Positions 5,419 through 14,263 of a stretch of DNA of 28,900 bases are shown here, in pieces. Numbering within the stretch: position 1 is the first letter of the stretch; each line of letters begins with the position of its first letter. The DNA is from JAKJGV01 sp964617565 (lineage in GTDB: Bacteria; Verrucomicrobiota; Kiritimatiellia; CAIQIC01; JAGNIJ01): NCBI GenBank assembly GCA_964617565.1, contig CAZTYH010000039.1:1-28900 (forward strand), in the 5' to 3' direction. Below the pieces are notes generated by a model that was given only the letters and a program-made list of their open reading frames with translations, was not told the origin of the DNA and did no database searches. The position numbers and the translations under genes are program-made.

Positions 5419-7995
5419 TCACTCCGGCGGGAGTTGTTTTGAAAGGACGGCCAGGCGCACCGCTTTTACTTTGCGATAAACCTCGCGTGGGGGGCGCACG
5501 CCGCCGCTCACCGTCAGAAGGTCCCTCTCGATCCCGATGCCAAACAGCTTCTCGTTGCTTTGAAGGTAAGGCAGGATCAGGCTCCAATCCGCATCGGTCA
5601 GCTCCGCAAACTCTCCACCGTTGAGCTGGCTGGACACCAGTTTGCGATGCGGATCGCGCACAAACAGCGCGCCACCCGAGGCCAGCGAGAAGAGATTCGC
5701 TCCGGGATAAGGCGTGGACTGATCGCGCACCACGCCCCGATCATCAAACTCAATCCCATTTAAAATGACGAAGCCGCCGCCGGCGTGCGGATCGCCCGCC
5801 ATGAACGACTCGGCAAGATAATCGAGACACGTTCCATTGATGACGACACGCGGGCGTCCCACCGCGTTGATCAGCGGGCGTCCCGCGGCATTGCCCATCA
5901 CATAGACCTCACCGCCCTTCGCTCCATACATGAAAGCCTGCCCCACGTCCCCATACACCACAAGCCGACCCCGCTTCATGATCTGGCCAAGCTGATCCTG
6001 GCCGCTATCATGAACACGGATTTCCATGCCATCCATGCCCGACGCAAGGTAATCGCCCGAGCTTCCAAAAACATCAATCCGCACATCGTCCGTCACCGGC
6101 CCAAAGCCACAACCTGTGAACCGCTGACCTTTCAGCCCGTAAACCACGAAGCGACGCCACCCGAGCCGATAAGCCTCAACCGCAAGCCTCGCATCACAGT
6201 CGTCCCCCTCGGGCTGAAACCCTTCAGCGAAAACAACAAGCGTTGTTTCCCCTTTCCGCGGTGCTCGCAAATCGCGCCTCGTGCTCCAGTCCACGCGCCG
6301 CGCCGGATGCAAGCGCCCGCTTTCAAGGCCCGGCACCGCATCGAGCAGGGAAACGATCGCTTCGCGAAAAACCTGAAGCACAACGCTGCGCTTCATTTTT
6401 CCGCAGTCGTAGCGCAGATCGTTGAACAGCGATAGCGTTTCGACGGCCCACTCAAAACGGCCGGGCTCGCTTTCCGGCCAATCACGAAGGGCGCCCGCGA
6501 ATGCGCGAACATCGTGGAAATTCCATGAAGCAACGAGCGGTGCCACGCGTCGAAACGTGCTCTCCGCGCTTTCGTTATCCGCCAGGGCCACACGCTCCGC
6601 CCCTGCTTTCCCGTCCCCCGCCTTCCATTCGCCGCGCGGACATTGAATCTGCGTGCCGAATTTGTCCGTGCAGACCAATTCACGCGCCCCGTTTTTTCGT
6701 TGAAGGGTGAAGACGAACGCGCCGCCGTCTGTGTGACTCCCGCCGCGCGCGTTCCAATAACGATCGGCCACGGGCCTGAACCTCGCATCTTCGGATGCGA
6801 GCGACTGTAACGTGGCGTCAATGGCCTGTTTTTCCGACGCAACCAGGCCAATGGACACGTCTCCCTCTTGCAACGCGAACACCTGCGGTCGAAGCATGGC
6901 CGTATCGGTGATGCCGAGCAATCGCAACCGGTCCGCCTCCGGCTCGGTGGCGGCAATAATGAAGAACCACGGCCCGTCGGGCGAGCCACGAACATGCAAC
7001 CGCTGAATCGCGCGGTACACTTTTTTCTTCTCTTCCGGGAGCCGGTCAAAGTCCAGCTCTGTCGTCGGCGCCAGGGCTTCAATCGCATACTCGAGCGGAT
7101 AGGCATAGCTGCGCGTCAACAGGTCGAACATTAGAACGGAAACTTCCGTGTCGGTCAGGAAAAGCGGGACAATGCCATGCTGCCTGAGATACTGGCTGAT
7201 GCTGAAGTAGTTCGCGAAGTCACCGTTATGAACCAGCGCCTCGTTCATGCCGATGAACGGATGCGCGCCTGCCGGATGCCAGACGCGTCCCTTGGTCGGA
7301 TACCGTTGATGCGCGATCCAGATGCAGGCCTTCAAATCTTCCAATCCGTAATATTTCACCACCTGCTCGGCATAACCAACGATCTTGAAAATCATCAGGT
7401 CGCGGGCGTGCGACAACACAAACGCGCCCTTCTCGCCCAGCGATGCATAGAAGCGCTGATTCAGGTGCAAGCTGTTCCGGTAAATGAATTCGTCCTCAAC
7501 CGCGCGGGATGGCGCACCGCCAAGACCGTTTTCTTCCGAGAACCGGGCGAGAACATCCCGCTTGACCCGCACGAAATAGCGAAGCACGTCGGGCGGGCGA
7601 ACCTCCAATCCCACATCCTGATAATTGCATGTCGGAGAAATTTTTTCCCGATGCGCAATATCGAAGCATGGCAGCACGTACCCGTCCTCCAACTGTTTTT
7701 CAACCAACGGATTCAACAGGGCCACCTGCAGCAGGCAATGCGTTTGAAGCGTGTCGGCGTCCACCCCAACCTGTTCGGGCATCAATCCCGCGGCCGCGAT
7801 CCCGCCCCCCTTGCCGTTGCCACGATTATGCATCTGGATGGAAGGCTCGAAAATATGCCGGCCCGCCACCGGAATCGTGGCCGCAAACCCGACGACTCCG
7901 CAGCCGCCCTCTTCTTCGGGACACGCCTTACCAGGCGCGGCTACACCTTGGTCGGATGCGCGCGATGCGATCATCTTTTTGCGCCAATCGCTCAT
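5419..7995 (-). CDS. Fused class II glutamine amidotransferase and GltB GXGXG domain protein
   Basis: An 858-residue protein uniting two parts of glutamate synthase. The N-terminal part is an Ntn-type class II amidotransferase: the nucleophile would be C32 in GGCGVVGFAA, exposed after removal of a 31-residue propeptide, and HNRGNGKGGG and YPTKGRVWHPAGAHPFIGMNEALVHNGD-like segments follow (about residues 55-260). The C-terminal part (about 590-780) is the GXGXG beta-helix (VVYGDVGQAFMYGAKGG, GGGFVILNG). The central FMN barrel of GltB is absent and is supplied by the upstream gene, whose stop overlaps this start by 4 bases. Expected chemistry is glutamine hydrolysis with ammonia channelling. 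Split GltB proteins also include the Glx and N-methylglutamate synthase families, so the acceptor is uncertain. This is the last gene of the minus-strand cluster. Confidence 0.85.
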   Translation of the reverse strand: MSDWRKKMIASRASDQGVAAPGKACPEEEGGCGVVGFAATIPVAGRHIFEPSIQMHNRGNGKGGGIAAAGLMPEQVGVDADTLQTHCLLQVALLNPLVEKQLEDGYVLPCFDIAHREKISPTCNYQDVGLEVRPPDVLRYFVRVKRDVLARFSEENGLGGAPSRAVEDEFIYRNSLHLNQRFYASLGEKGAFVLSHARDLMIFKIVGYAEQVVKYYGLEDLKACIWIAHQRYPTKGRVWHPAGAHPFIGMNEALVHNGDFANYFSISQYLRQHGIVPLFLTDTEVSVLMFDLLTRSYAYPLEYAIEALAPTTELDFDRLPEEKKKVYRAIQRLHVRGSPDGPWFFIIAATEPEADRLRLLGITDTAMLRPQVFALQEGDVSIGLVASEKQAIDATLQSLASEDARFRPVADRYWNARGGSHTDGGAFVFTLQRKNGARELVCTDKFGTQIQCPRGEWKAGDGKAGAERVALADNESAESTFRRVAPLVASWNFHDVRAFAGALRDWPESEPGRFEWAVETLSLFNDLRYDCGKMKRSVVLQVFREAIVSLLDAVPGLESGRLHPARRVDWSTRRDLRAPRKGETTLVVFAEGFQPEGDDCDARLAVEAYRLGWRRFVVYGLKGQRFTGCGFGPVTDDVRIDVFGSSGDYLASGMDGMEIRVHDSGQDQLGQIMKRGRLVVYGDVGQAFMYGAKGGEVYVMGNAAGRPLINAVGRPRVVINGTCLDYLAESFMAGDPHAGGGFVILNGIEFDDRGVVRDQSTPYPGANLFSLASGGALFVRDPHRKLVSSQLNGGEFAELTDADWSLILPYLQSNEKLFGIGIERDLLTVSGGVRPPREVYRKVKAVRLAVLSKQLPPE

Positions 7996-10900
7996 CGGGT
8001 CACCCCCTCGACTTCGTAATCAAGGTGCCGCAAGACGCGCGTTTCGCCCACCAAGTCCCGGACGCTGCTCATGCCAAGCCGGCGCAAAACATCCTTTAAT
8101 TGCAGGGACCATGAATGGAAGAGATTGATCAGGCGCTGGGTCGCCCACTCCACGTCGTAAAGCACTGCGAGATCGGGGTCGGTCGTCGCGATTCCGCGCG
8201 GGCAGCCGCGACCGCTTTCACAGACACCGCAGCGGACGCACTCCAGCGCCACCGTTTCCGCTGTGCCAATCACTACGCCATCCGCTCCAAGCGCAATCGC
8301 CTTCGCCACATCCCAGGCCGAACGGATTCCTCCCGATGCAATCAGCGTGATCTGATCGCGGATTCCCTCCGCCTTGAGAAACTCGTGCACTTTCGGAATC
8401 GCGTACTCGATCGGCATCGCGATGTTCTTTTTCGCAATATCCGGCGCGGCGCCCGTTCCGCCGTAACTGCCGTCCACATGCACGATGTGAGCGCCCGCGT
8501 AATAGCTGCCGACCGCCACCATGTCCACGTCGCTTGCGCTGGAAACCTTTACGGAAACGAGCGCGCCGGGATTGGTCGCCTTGATCCAATCCACGTGCTT
8601 TTTGTGATCCTCAACGGAATAGACCGAATGAAATGGAAACGGGGAAAACAAGGCGCTCCCCTCCACCGCCTCGCGCAGACGCGCGACAACCGGAGTCACC
8701 TTGTCGCCCAGCAAGTGGCCGCCGAGTCCCGGTTTTGCTCCCTGCGCGTACTTGAATTCGACAATCGGCGCGCGCTGAATAGTCTCCTCGCTGACCCCGA
8801 ACAAGCCCGTCGCCACCTGCGTGATCACATGCTCGCGATAGGCCGCCAATTCGTCCGGATATCCACCCTCTCCCGTGCACATGAAAGAATTGAATGCCTT
8901 GTACGCTCGCGCCCGGGCAAGCATCGTGGTGAGGCTCACCGATCCGAAGCTCATTCCGCCGCCGTAAAAAGGAATCCCAATACGCAACTCCGGACGCCCG
9001 TCGCCTCTTCGATTCAGCGGGATGCCGAGATCTACCGGCGATGGAGACGACCCCGGCCTTCTTTCATCCGATACGATCTCGATCCGATCAAAACCGCCAC
9101 CGGATGCGCCCATGCGGTATTCGAAATCCTGCTCGGGCGGATATCCCGTTTCCGCCTGCACCCATGTCGCGGCCAGCAGGTCCGGCGGCCAGCGCGCGTC
9201 ACCAAACGCTTCCCACGACGGGTCAAGACCAACGCGTAATGCGCCCGCCGGACATTCGTCCACGCAAAACGCTTTTTTTGCCTTGCAGAAATCGGCACCT
9301 CGACACAACCACGATTTTGGCGCGAGCATCCGGCTGCCCGCCTTGACATGCACGCCGTATGCGCAAACCTCGGCACACCGGCCGCAGGCAATGCATGCGG
9401 ATGTGCGGATGACCTTGTATTTCGACAGCCGGTTTCGAAAGCGGGACGGGCAGTCGCGCGCGAGATCGCCTGCTCCGCGCTGGCCGCAGGCGGGAACAGC
9501 CGATCGCGAGGGTGTTGAACAATCGAGCTTGCTCGTCCGCATGCCGAACAGCGGGGAAAAGGACTCGCGCTCCAGGTCGTCAAAAAACATAACCCGGCCC
9601 AGTTCGCCGCGCAACCGCCGCACCTCACGCAAGCCCATCGCACCCATCACCTCGATCAACTGCGAATGCCACGAGCCCATTAAATTCACGATGCGCTGCG
9701 CGCCCCATCTCACAGGAATCTCATTCAATTCGACGGGACACGCGTTCCGGCGCTCACAGTCCGGGCACAATCTGCACTCCATTGCGACAAGAAGCGCGGT
9801 ATCAACGCCGACCCCGTCCACGCCGCAAGCGATGATTTTTGCCATGTGTTCAGCCAATGCGATGCCGCCCGTGAGCAGCAGCGTGACACGCTCGCGCAGC
9901 GCTTCTTCCACCAGTGCAAAATGAACTTCTCTTACAAGGCTTGTGACGAATCGTTCGCTGTTTTTTCCGCAGCCGCGCCCTTTGTCGTCCGCCGAAAGGT
10001 GAACAACTTCTACGCCTTCCCGGACCAGCTTCACAATTCGATCCACGGCATTTTCATCCAGCGCAACGCGGACAGACACGATTACGCCTGGAAGAACCGA
10101 CTGCAGTCGTTCCACGTGACGCAATGCATCGTCTGCGTACGGCATCTCAACAATCGAAAATCCTTTCAAGCCGGATGGGTCGCCGTGTGCCGGATCATAA
10201 CAGCCAATCATTCCCTTGCGCTTGTCTTCCGGAATCGCTGCCGCATCNNNNNNNNNNNNNNNNNNNNNNNNNNNNNNNNNNNNNNNNNNNNNNNNNNNNN
10301 NNNNNNNNNNNNNNNNNNNNNNNNNNNNNNNNNNNNNNNNNNNNNNNGATCATAACAGCCAATCATTCCCTTGCGCTTGTCTTCCGGAATCGCTGCCGCA
10401 TCACCGGAGGCTATCACGGACGGAACGCCGAGACGGCGCGCCGCCTGAATTACCGCATCGCGCGTTTCGGCCGACACAAATGGCCTCGACGGCATCTCAA
10501 GGATCACGGGCATCGGGATTTCGAGAAAGGGTGGGATCTCCGTCAACAACCGCCCTTGTTCGTCAAATTCAAGACGTTCCGGGCTGCGACCGATTTCGAT
10601 AACCGTGCTGATGTATTCGCGGCCGTGAATGCCGTCCCGCGTCGGCCGGACAATTTCAGACATATCTGTCCATATTTCATCGAAGCCCGGGGCCGCAAAA
10701 AGCCCTCCGTATCCCGTGCCGGAAACCGGAATTTTCCCGGTCTCCGCCTGCTTCCAGATACTTGCGAGCATGTCGGGCTTCCAATACTCGTCCCCCATAC
10801 CGGCGTAATCGGGATTTCGAACGCGGGAGAGAATGTTTTTTTTGCACTCCTGCACACATCGCATGCAGCGCACACAAAACACGTCGGCGGTATCCACCAA

Positions 10901-11068
10901 TTGGCCGGGATCGAATATGCGTTTCTGGTAGACATCGTACACGCACGATTCGCGCTTCACGCACAACAGGCATCCAAGACAGCCTTCGATCTCCAGCGCG
11001 CTCAGCCGTGCCACCGGGGCGAAACGAGGCGGAGTCTCGACGGTTTCAATATGATACTTGGTGGGCAT
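7992..11068 (-). CDS. Tandem-duplicated GltB2-like FMN/iron-sulfur protein (interrupted by an assembly gap)
   Basis: Two open frames (11068-10348 and 10211-7992) are one gene: collapsing the duplicated 55 bases around the gap joins them in frame at MIGCYD (residue 235) into 973 residues. The chain contains two copies of the same unit. Unit 1: 4Fe-4S cysteines C30/33/36/42 and C65/68/71/75, a linker with KPDMLASIWKQAETG, a barrel, and C380/383/386/392. Unit 2: C507/510/513/517 plus four more cysteines, a linker PPDLLAATWVQAETG, a barrel with the FMN-site motif GGGMSFGS near residue 652, and C892/895/898/904. The final cysteine sets have identical CX2CX2CX5C spacing and sit exactly 512 residues apart. 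Unit 2 matches archaeal-type glutamate synthase central domains (GHLLGDKVTP, GSYGGTGAAP, ASGGIRSAWDVAKAIALGAD); unit 1 lacks the GGMSFG motif and looks degenerate. It starts 4 bases after metF2. Confidence 0.85.
10193..10402. other. Assembly gap flanked by an exact 55-base overlap
   Basis: One hundred N at 10248-10347. The 55 bases before it (10193-10247) are identical to the 55 bases after it (10348-10402). Removing one copy and the Ns (155 bases) restores a continuous reading frame for the GltB2-like gene. Two contigs that share their end sequence were most likely joined with a default gap; no sequence need be missing. Confidence 0.92.
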
Positions 11069-11072
11069 CGGT

Positions 11073-12008
11073 TTACAAAGCCGGTCTCGGCAAAAGCCCG
11101 GCGCACTTCAGCACTTCGGGAAGAATTTCCTCCCACTCAATCGCCTGCAGATGAATGCCCTTGAGGCCGGGGATTGCACGGAGCGCCTCGATCAAGTCGG
11201 CCGCAATCTTCATGCCTTCCTCTTTCGGGTCCGCCGCGCCCTGCATGCGCTTCACAAACGCTTCCGGCACGCGAACGCCCGCGACATTTTCGCTCATGTA
11301 CTTCAACATGCCCGCCGACTTCGGAACAAGGATGCCCGCGAGGATGGCGGCGCGCTCCGTCAAACCCTCATCTCTTGCAGCGGCCACGGCCTCGGCAAAA
11401 CGCGGCACATCATAAACGACTTGCGTCTGGATAAAGTCCGCGCCTGCCTCAATCTTCTTTGCCAGGCGCACAATCCTGAATTTTTCCGGCGGACTCAGCG
11501 GCGTCCATGCAGCACCAATAAAGAACGGCGTCGCCGGCTTGATCGCGTCGCCGCCTTCCTGCAGCGCCTCATCGCGCAATCTTTTTAGAATGGCGATGAG
11601 CTGGATCGAGTCCACATCGTAAACATTCTTCGCGCACGGATGCCCCTTGAGTTTGCCGGCCGCACTCGCCTTCTGGTGATCGCCGGAAAGACACAAGCAG
11701 TTGCGAATGCCCAGCGCTGAAGCCCCCAGCAAGTCCGACTGCATGGCAATCCTGTTGCGATCCCTGCAGGTCATCTGCATCACGGGTTCAAGCCCTTCAT
11801 CCAGCAGCAGCTTCGCCCCGACAAGGCTCGACATGCGAACAACCGCGGTCTGGTTGTCCGTCACATTATAGGCATCTGCCACGCCGCGCAGCAGATTGGC
11901 TTTCTTGCGAATCACTTCCGGGTCCGGCCCGCGCGGGGGACCCACCTCAACCGTGACCGCGAAATGACCCGCGGCAAGAATTCTTCCCAAGCGGCTTCCG
12001 GAGCGCAT
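11073..12008 (-). CDS. metF: Methylenetetrahydrofolate reductase of the MetVF type (second MetF)
   Basis: A 311-residue MetF-fold protein: VTVEVGPPRGPD carries the catalytic-type Glu (E21 in the EFxPP-like position), followed by AYNVTDNQT, CLSGDH, FIQTQVVYDV and a C-terminal GIHLQAIEWEEILPEV. It differs clearly from the stand-alone MetF at 4518, and it lies directly after metV, as in the MetVF methylene-THF reductases of acetogens such as Moorella. The frame is open to 12071, but ATG at 12008 follows the metV stop by 2 bases and begins the family N-terminus. The following GltB2-like gene starts 4 bases after its stop. Electrons probably come through MetV and neighbouring iron-sulfur proteins, not directly from NAD(P)H; that is inference from family and context. 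Confidence 0.92.
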   Translation of the reverse strand: MRSGSRLGRILAAGHFAVTVEVGPPRGPDPEVIRKKANLLRGVADAYNVTDNQTAVVRMSSLVGAKLLLDEGLEPVMQMTCRDRNRIAMQSDLLGASALGIRNCLCLSGDHQKASAAGKLKGHPCAKNVYDVDSIQLIAILKRLRDEALQEGGDAIKPATPFFIGAAWTPLSPPEKFRIVRLAKKIEAGADFIQTQVVYDVPRFAEAVAAARDEGLTERAAILAGILVPKSAGMLKYMSENVAGVRVPEAFVKRMQGAADPKEEGMKIAADLIEALRAIPGLKGIHLQAIEWEEILPEVLKCAGLLPRPAL

Positions 12009-12010
12009 AT

Positions 12011-12682
12011 TCACGTTCGCAAATCCTCCCGGACAACCCGTTTGGGGCCGCCATGCCGCGCGCTGGACCAATCTTTCGGTTTGCGCACTTTCCTGAGCTC
12101 ATCCAGGGCGCCCGCCGCATTTGCGCGCTCGACTATCAGCTTCCACGCACAATCGGTTTCCTCGCTCAATTCGCACTTGCCGTTCGGCCTCGTGCCGCCG
12201 CACGGTCCGTTCATCAACCCCTTCGCGCAACGCGCGACGGGACAAATCCCGAACGTTTCATCCAGCACGCAATCGCCGCAAGCGGCACAACGCGATACCC
12301 AAACGCCCTGTTCGGCGCGCAGTGCCAGGGCGGACGTGTTGACGCCGGGATAAATCCGCGTCTCCGGAAATCGTTCCGCGAGGGCTTGTACGCCAATCCC
12401 GCACCCGAGACTCAACACGGCATCCACATCCGGAAGCAGTTTCTTCAACTCTTCGACAAATTCCCACTCGCATTGCCGCTCAAGCGTCTTGGTGCGAATC
12501 TCGATCTTTCCGCCTTCCTGCGCCAACGCCATGCGCAACAAAGGAGCAAGCGTCTCGACCTCTTCCTCTCCCCCGGCGGCGCATTCCGCCACGCAAGTGG
12601 CGCAGCCCACAAGAAGAACACGCTTGTGTCCGCGGATCATCGCCAGAATTTCTTCGATTGATTTGCGTTCCGCAAATATCAC
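12011..12682 (-). CDS. metV: MetV, iron-sulfur subunit of MetVF-type methylene-THF reductase
   Basis: A 223-residue protein of the family often annotated as methylenetetrahydrofolate reductase C-terminal domain protein. It has an N-terminal VLLVGCATCVAECAAGG segment and a C-terminal cysteine-rich block (CAACGDCVLDE, GICPVARCAKGLMNGPCGG) that would bind iron-sulfur clusters and zinc. In acetogens MetV is an obligate partner of MetF and passes electrons to its FAD. It starts with GTG at 12682, overlapping the stop of the MvhD-like gene by 4 bases (GTGA), with AAGAGGTG as ribosome-binding site. metF2 starts 2 bases after its stop. Order and spacing make a MetVF complex very likely. Confidence 0.9.
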   Translation of the reverse strand: MIFAERKSIEEILAMIRGHKRVLLVGCATCVAECAAGGEEEVETLAPLLRMALAQEGGKIEIRTKTLERQCEWEFVEELKKLLPDVDAVLSLGCGIGVQALAERFPETRIYPGVNTSALALRAEQGVWVSRCAACGDCVLDETFGICPVARCAKGLMNGPCGGTRPNGKCELSEETDCAWKLIVERANAAGALDELRKVRKPKDWSSARHGGPKRVVREDLRT

Positions 12683-13083
12683 GACGACACCTCTTGTTTG
12701 ACTCCGGGCCTGTGAAGCGCTTCGGCGCGTTTCCCTACAATATCGAGAAGGTCTTGCGACGACAGATTACTACCCCGGCTGATGCCGATCCGTTCACCGT
12801 GAAGTCCGGCCGCCACAAGCAGTCCGCGCACATATTCCACTCTCTTTTCCGCTCTTCGGCTACCCACCATTTGACGGCATGTTTCTTCCGGACACGCCAC
12901 GATCTCCACCGCGTCGGCCCCGGCATCCAGAATCTTCATCAGATGCGACACGCGGACCTTGCTGCTGCATGGGAGCATTTCAGTGCGATTTGGAATGGCC
13001 GTGAGATTTGCATTGGCTGCGACACATTGCCTGCAATAGAGCAAAACAACGTTCGGGTTTCCGGTTGTTGCGTCATTTTTCAT
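12679..13083 (-). CDS. MvhD/FlpD-like iron-sulfur electron-transfer protein
   Basis: A 134-residue protein of the MvhD/FlpD (methyl-viologen-reducing hydrogenase delta) family. Cysteines C17, C20, C39, C64 and C69 lie in the family pattern: LLYCRQC, LPCSSKVRV, GADAVEIVACPEETC, then KRVEYVRGLLVAAGLHGERIGI. In methanogens and acetogens these small proteins hold a 2Fe-2S cluster and wire hydrogenases or formate dehydrogenases to heterodisulfide-reductase-type flavoproteins. In Moorella, MvhD is encoded with HdrABC and MetVF. Here it overlaps metV by 4 bases and no HdrABC is visible. The start lacks a strong Shine-Dalgarno; a TAATAT box at 13099-13104 (minus strand) lies 16 bases upstream but has no convincing -35 partner, so co-transcription with queG is also possible. 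Confidence 0.85.
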   Translation of the reverse strand: MKNDATTGNPNVVLLYCRQCVAANANLTAIPNRTEMLPCSSKVRVSHLMKILDAGADAVEIVACPEETCRQMVGSRRAEKRVEYVRGLLVAAGLHGERIGISRGSNLSSQDLLDIVGKRAEALHRPGVKQEVSS

Positions 13084-13154
13084 GCAAACGGGAGCAAAAT
13101 ATTACCAAAAGCGCGATCCATGCGCCAGATGTTCCCGGTGCATTGAGCCGGGCG

Positions 13155-14216
13155 TCAGCGCCGTGCATTAATTCGGGCTATAGCCCACTCCGCGTGTTCG
13201 CGAACAAGTGGTTCTTCGTCACGCGTCGCCTGTTCGAGCACGGACAGTACCGCCGGGTCGCCCGCGTTTCCCAGGGCAACAGCCACATTCCGCAGCAATC
13301 CGCGCCGTTTCGCTCGAAGAACCGGCGTCCCGGCAAAGCGCTCTCGAAACTCCGCATCGCCCATCTTCATCAACTCCGGCAGCGAAGGGCAGCATGTATC
13401 CGGATTGAATGCCAGGAACGAACGCCGGCCGGGCTTGGAAAATTTTTTAACCCAGGGACAAACCGACTGACACTCATCGCACCCGAAGATCCAGTTTCCC
13501 ATGGAGGATCGGAGCGTTTCTGGAATTGAGCGTCTGTTTTCAATGGTCAGAAAGGAGATGCATTTGCCCGCGTCGAGTACGTACTCCCCTGCGAAGGCTC
13601 CGGTCGGACAAGCCTCCAGACACCGCCGACAGCGGCCGCACAGGGATTCTCCGGTTGCCGGTGGCCGATGCTCAAACGCCTCAGGTTCAAGCTCGATGCT
13701 TGTAATCAGCTCTCCAAGGAAAACCAGCGAACCGAATTCGTAATTAATGAGCATCGTGTTGCGTCCGACGAAACCGAGTCCGGCCATTTCCGCTGCGCCA
13801 CGTTCCAGCACCGGACCCGTGTCCACGTACGCGCGCCATACCACGGGCGCGCCGCTCTCCGCCGCCAATCGCTTTCCCATCTCGCGCAACAGGGGGAGCA
13901 TCACTTCATGATAATCCGGCCCCCACGCGTAGCGCGCGATGCGGCCGCGCAGCGGATCGTTCCACAGCGAGGGCGGCGGCTCCTGCACGAAATACGACAA
14001 GCCCACGGCAACTATGGAACGCGCGCCGGAAAGCAGGGCCGAAGGATCCACGCGGCCCGTTGTGTCGCGACCGATCCATTCCATGTCGGACGCAAACCCC
14101 GCTTTCAGCCACTCCAGAAACGCACTCGAATGCCGCGGCGGATTGGCTCGAGTGATCCCGGCCATATCGAAACCCAGTTCCTCGGCATAACGATAAATGG
14201 TTTCGGCCTTGATCAT
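13155..14216 (-). CDS. queG: Epoxyqueuosine reductase QueG
   Basis: A 353-residue cobalamin- and iron-sulfur-dependent enzyme that reduces epoxyqueuosine to queuosine at position 34 of tRNAs. The catalytic aspartate is D132 in YVDTGPVLER. Two 4Fe-4S motifs follow: C193/C196/C199/C203 (CGRCRRCLEACP) and C219 with C246/C249/C253 (CDECQSVCPW). The last 60 residues form a HEAT-like helical repeat (RNVAVALGNAGDPAVLSVLEQ), normal for full-length QueG. The ATG at 14216 (MIKAETIYRYAEELGFD) is preferred to the upstream frame opening at 14273. It lies 71 bases upstream of the MvhD-metVF cluster on the same strand and may be its first gene. It is divergent from the PPDK-regulator gene, 47 bases away. 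Confidence 0.95.
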   Translation of the reverse strand: MIKAETIYRYAEELGFDMAGITRANPPRHSSAFLEWLKAGFASDMEWIGRDTTGRVDPSALLSGARSIVAVGLSYFVQEPPPSLWNDPLRGRIARYAWGPDYHEVMLPLLREMGKRLAAESGAPVVWRAYVDTGPVLERGAAEMAGLGFVGRNTMLINYEFGSLVFLGELITSIELEPEAFEHRPPATGESLCGRCRRCLEACPTGAFAGEYVLDAGKCISFLTIENRRSIPETLRSSMGNWIFGCDECQSVCPWVKKFSKPGRRSFLAFNPDTCCPSLPELMKMGDAEFRERFAGTPVLRAKRRGLLRNVAVALGNAGDPAVLSVLEQATRDEEPLVREHAEWAIARINARR

Positions 14217-14263
14217 GATTTCAATTTGACCGGGTCCGCCCGCCTGATGCAAGCTTTCGGATT

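Noticed and set aside
7177..8019. Plus-strand frame of 280 codons opposite the amidotransferase fusion gene
   Set aside because: Antisense shadow with no recognisable domain; the opposite strand carries clear family motifs.
10193..10402. The 55-base direct repeats as genuine repeats or an insertion target duplication
   Set aside because: They flank runs of N, occur with the same length at both gaps, and collapsing them restores both genes; an assembly overlap explains them.
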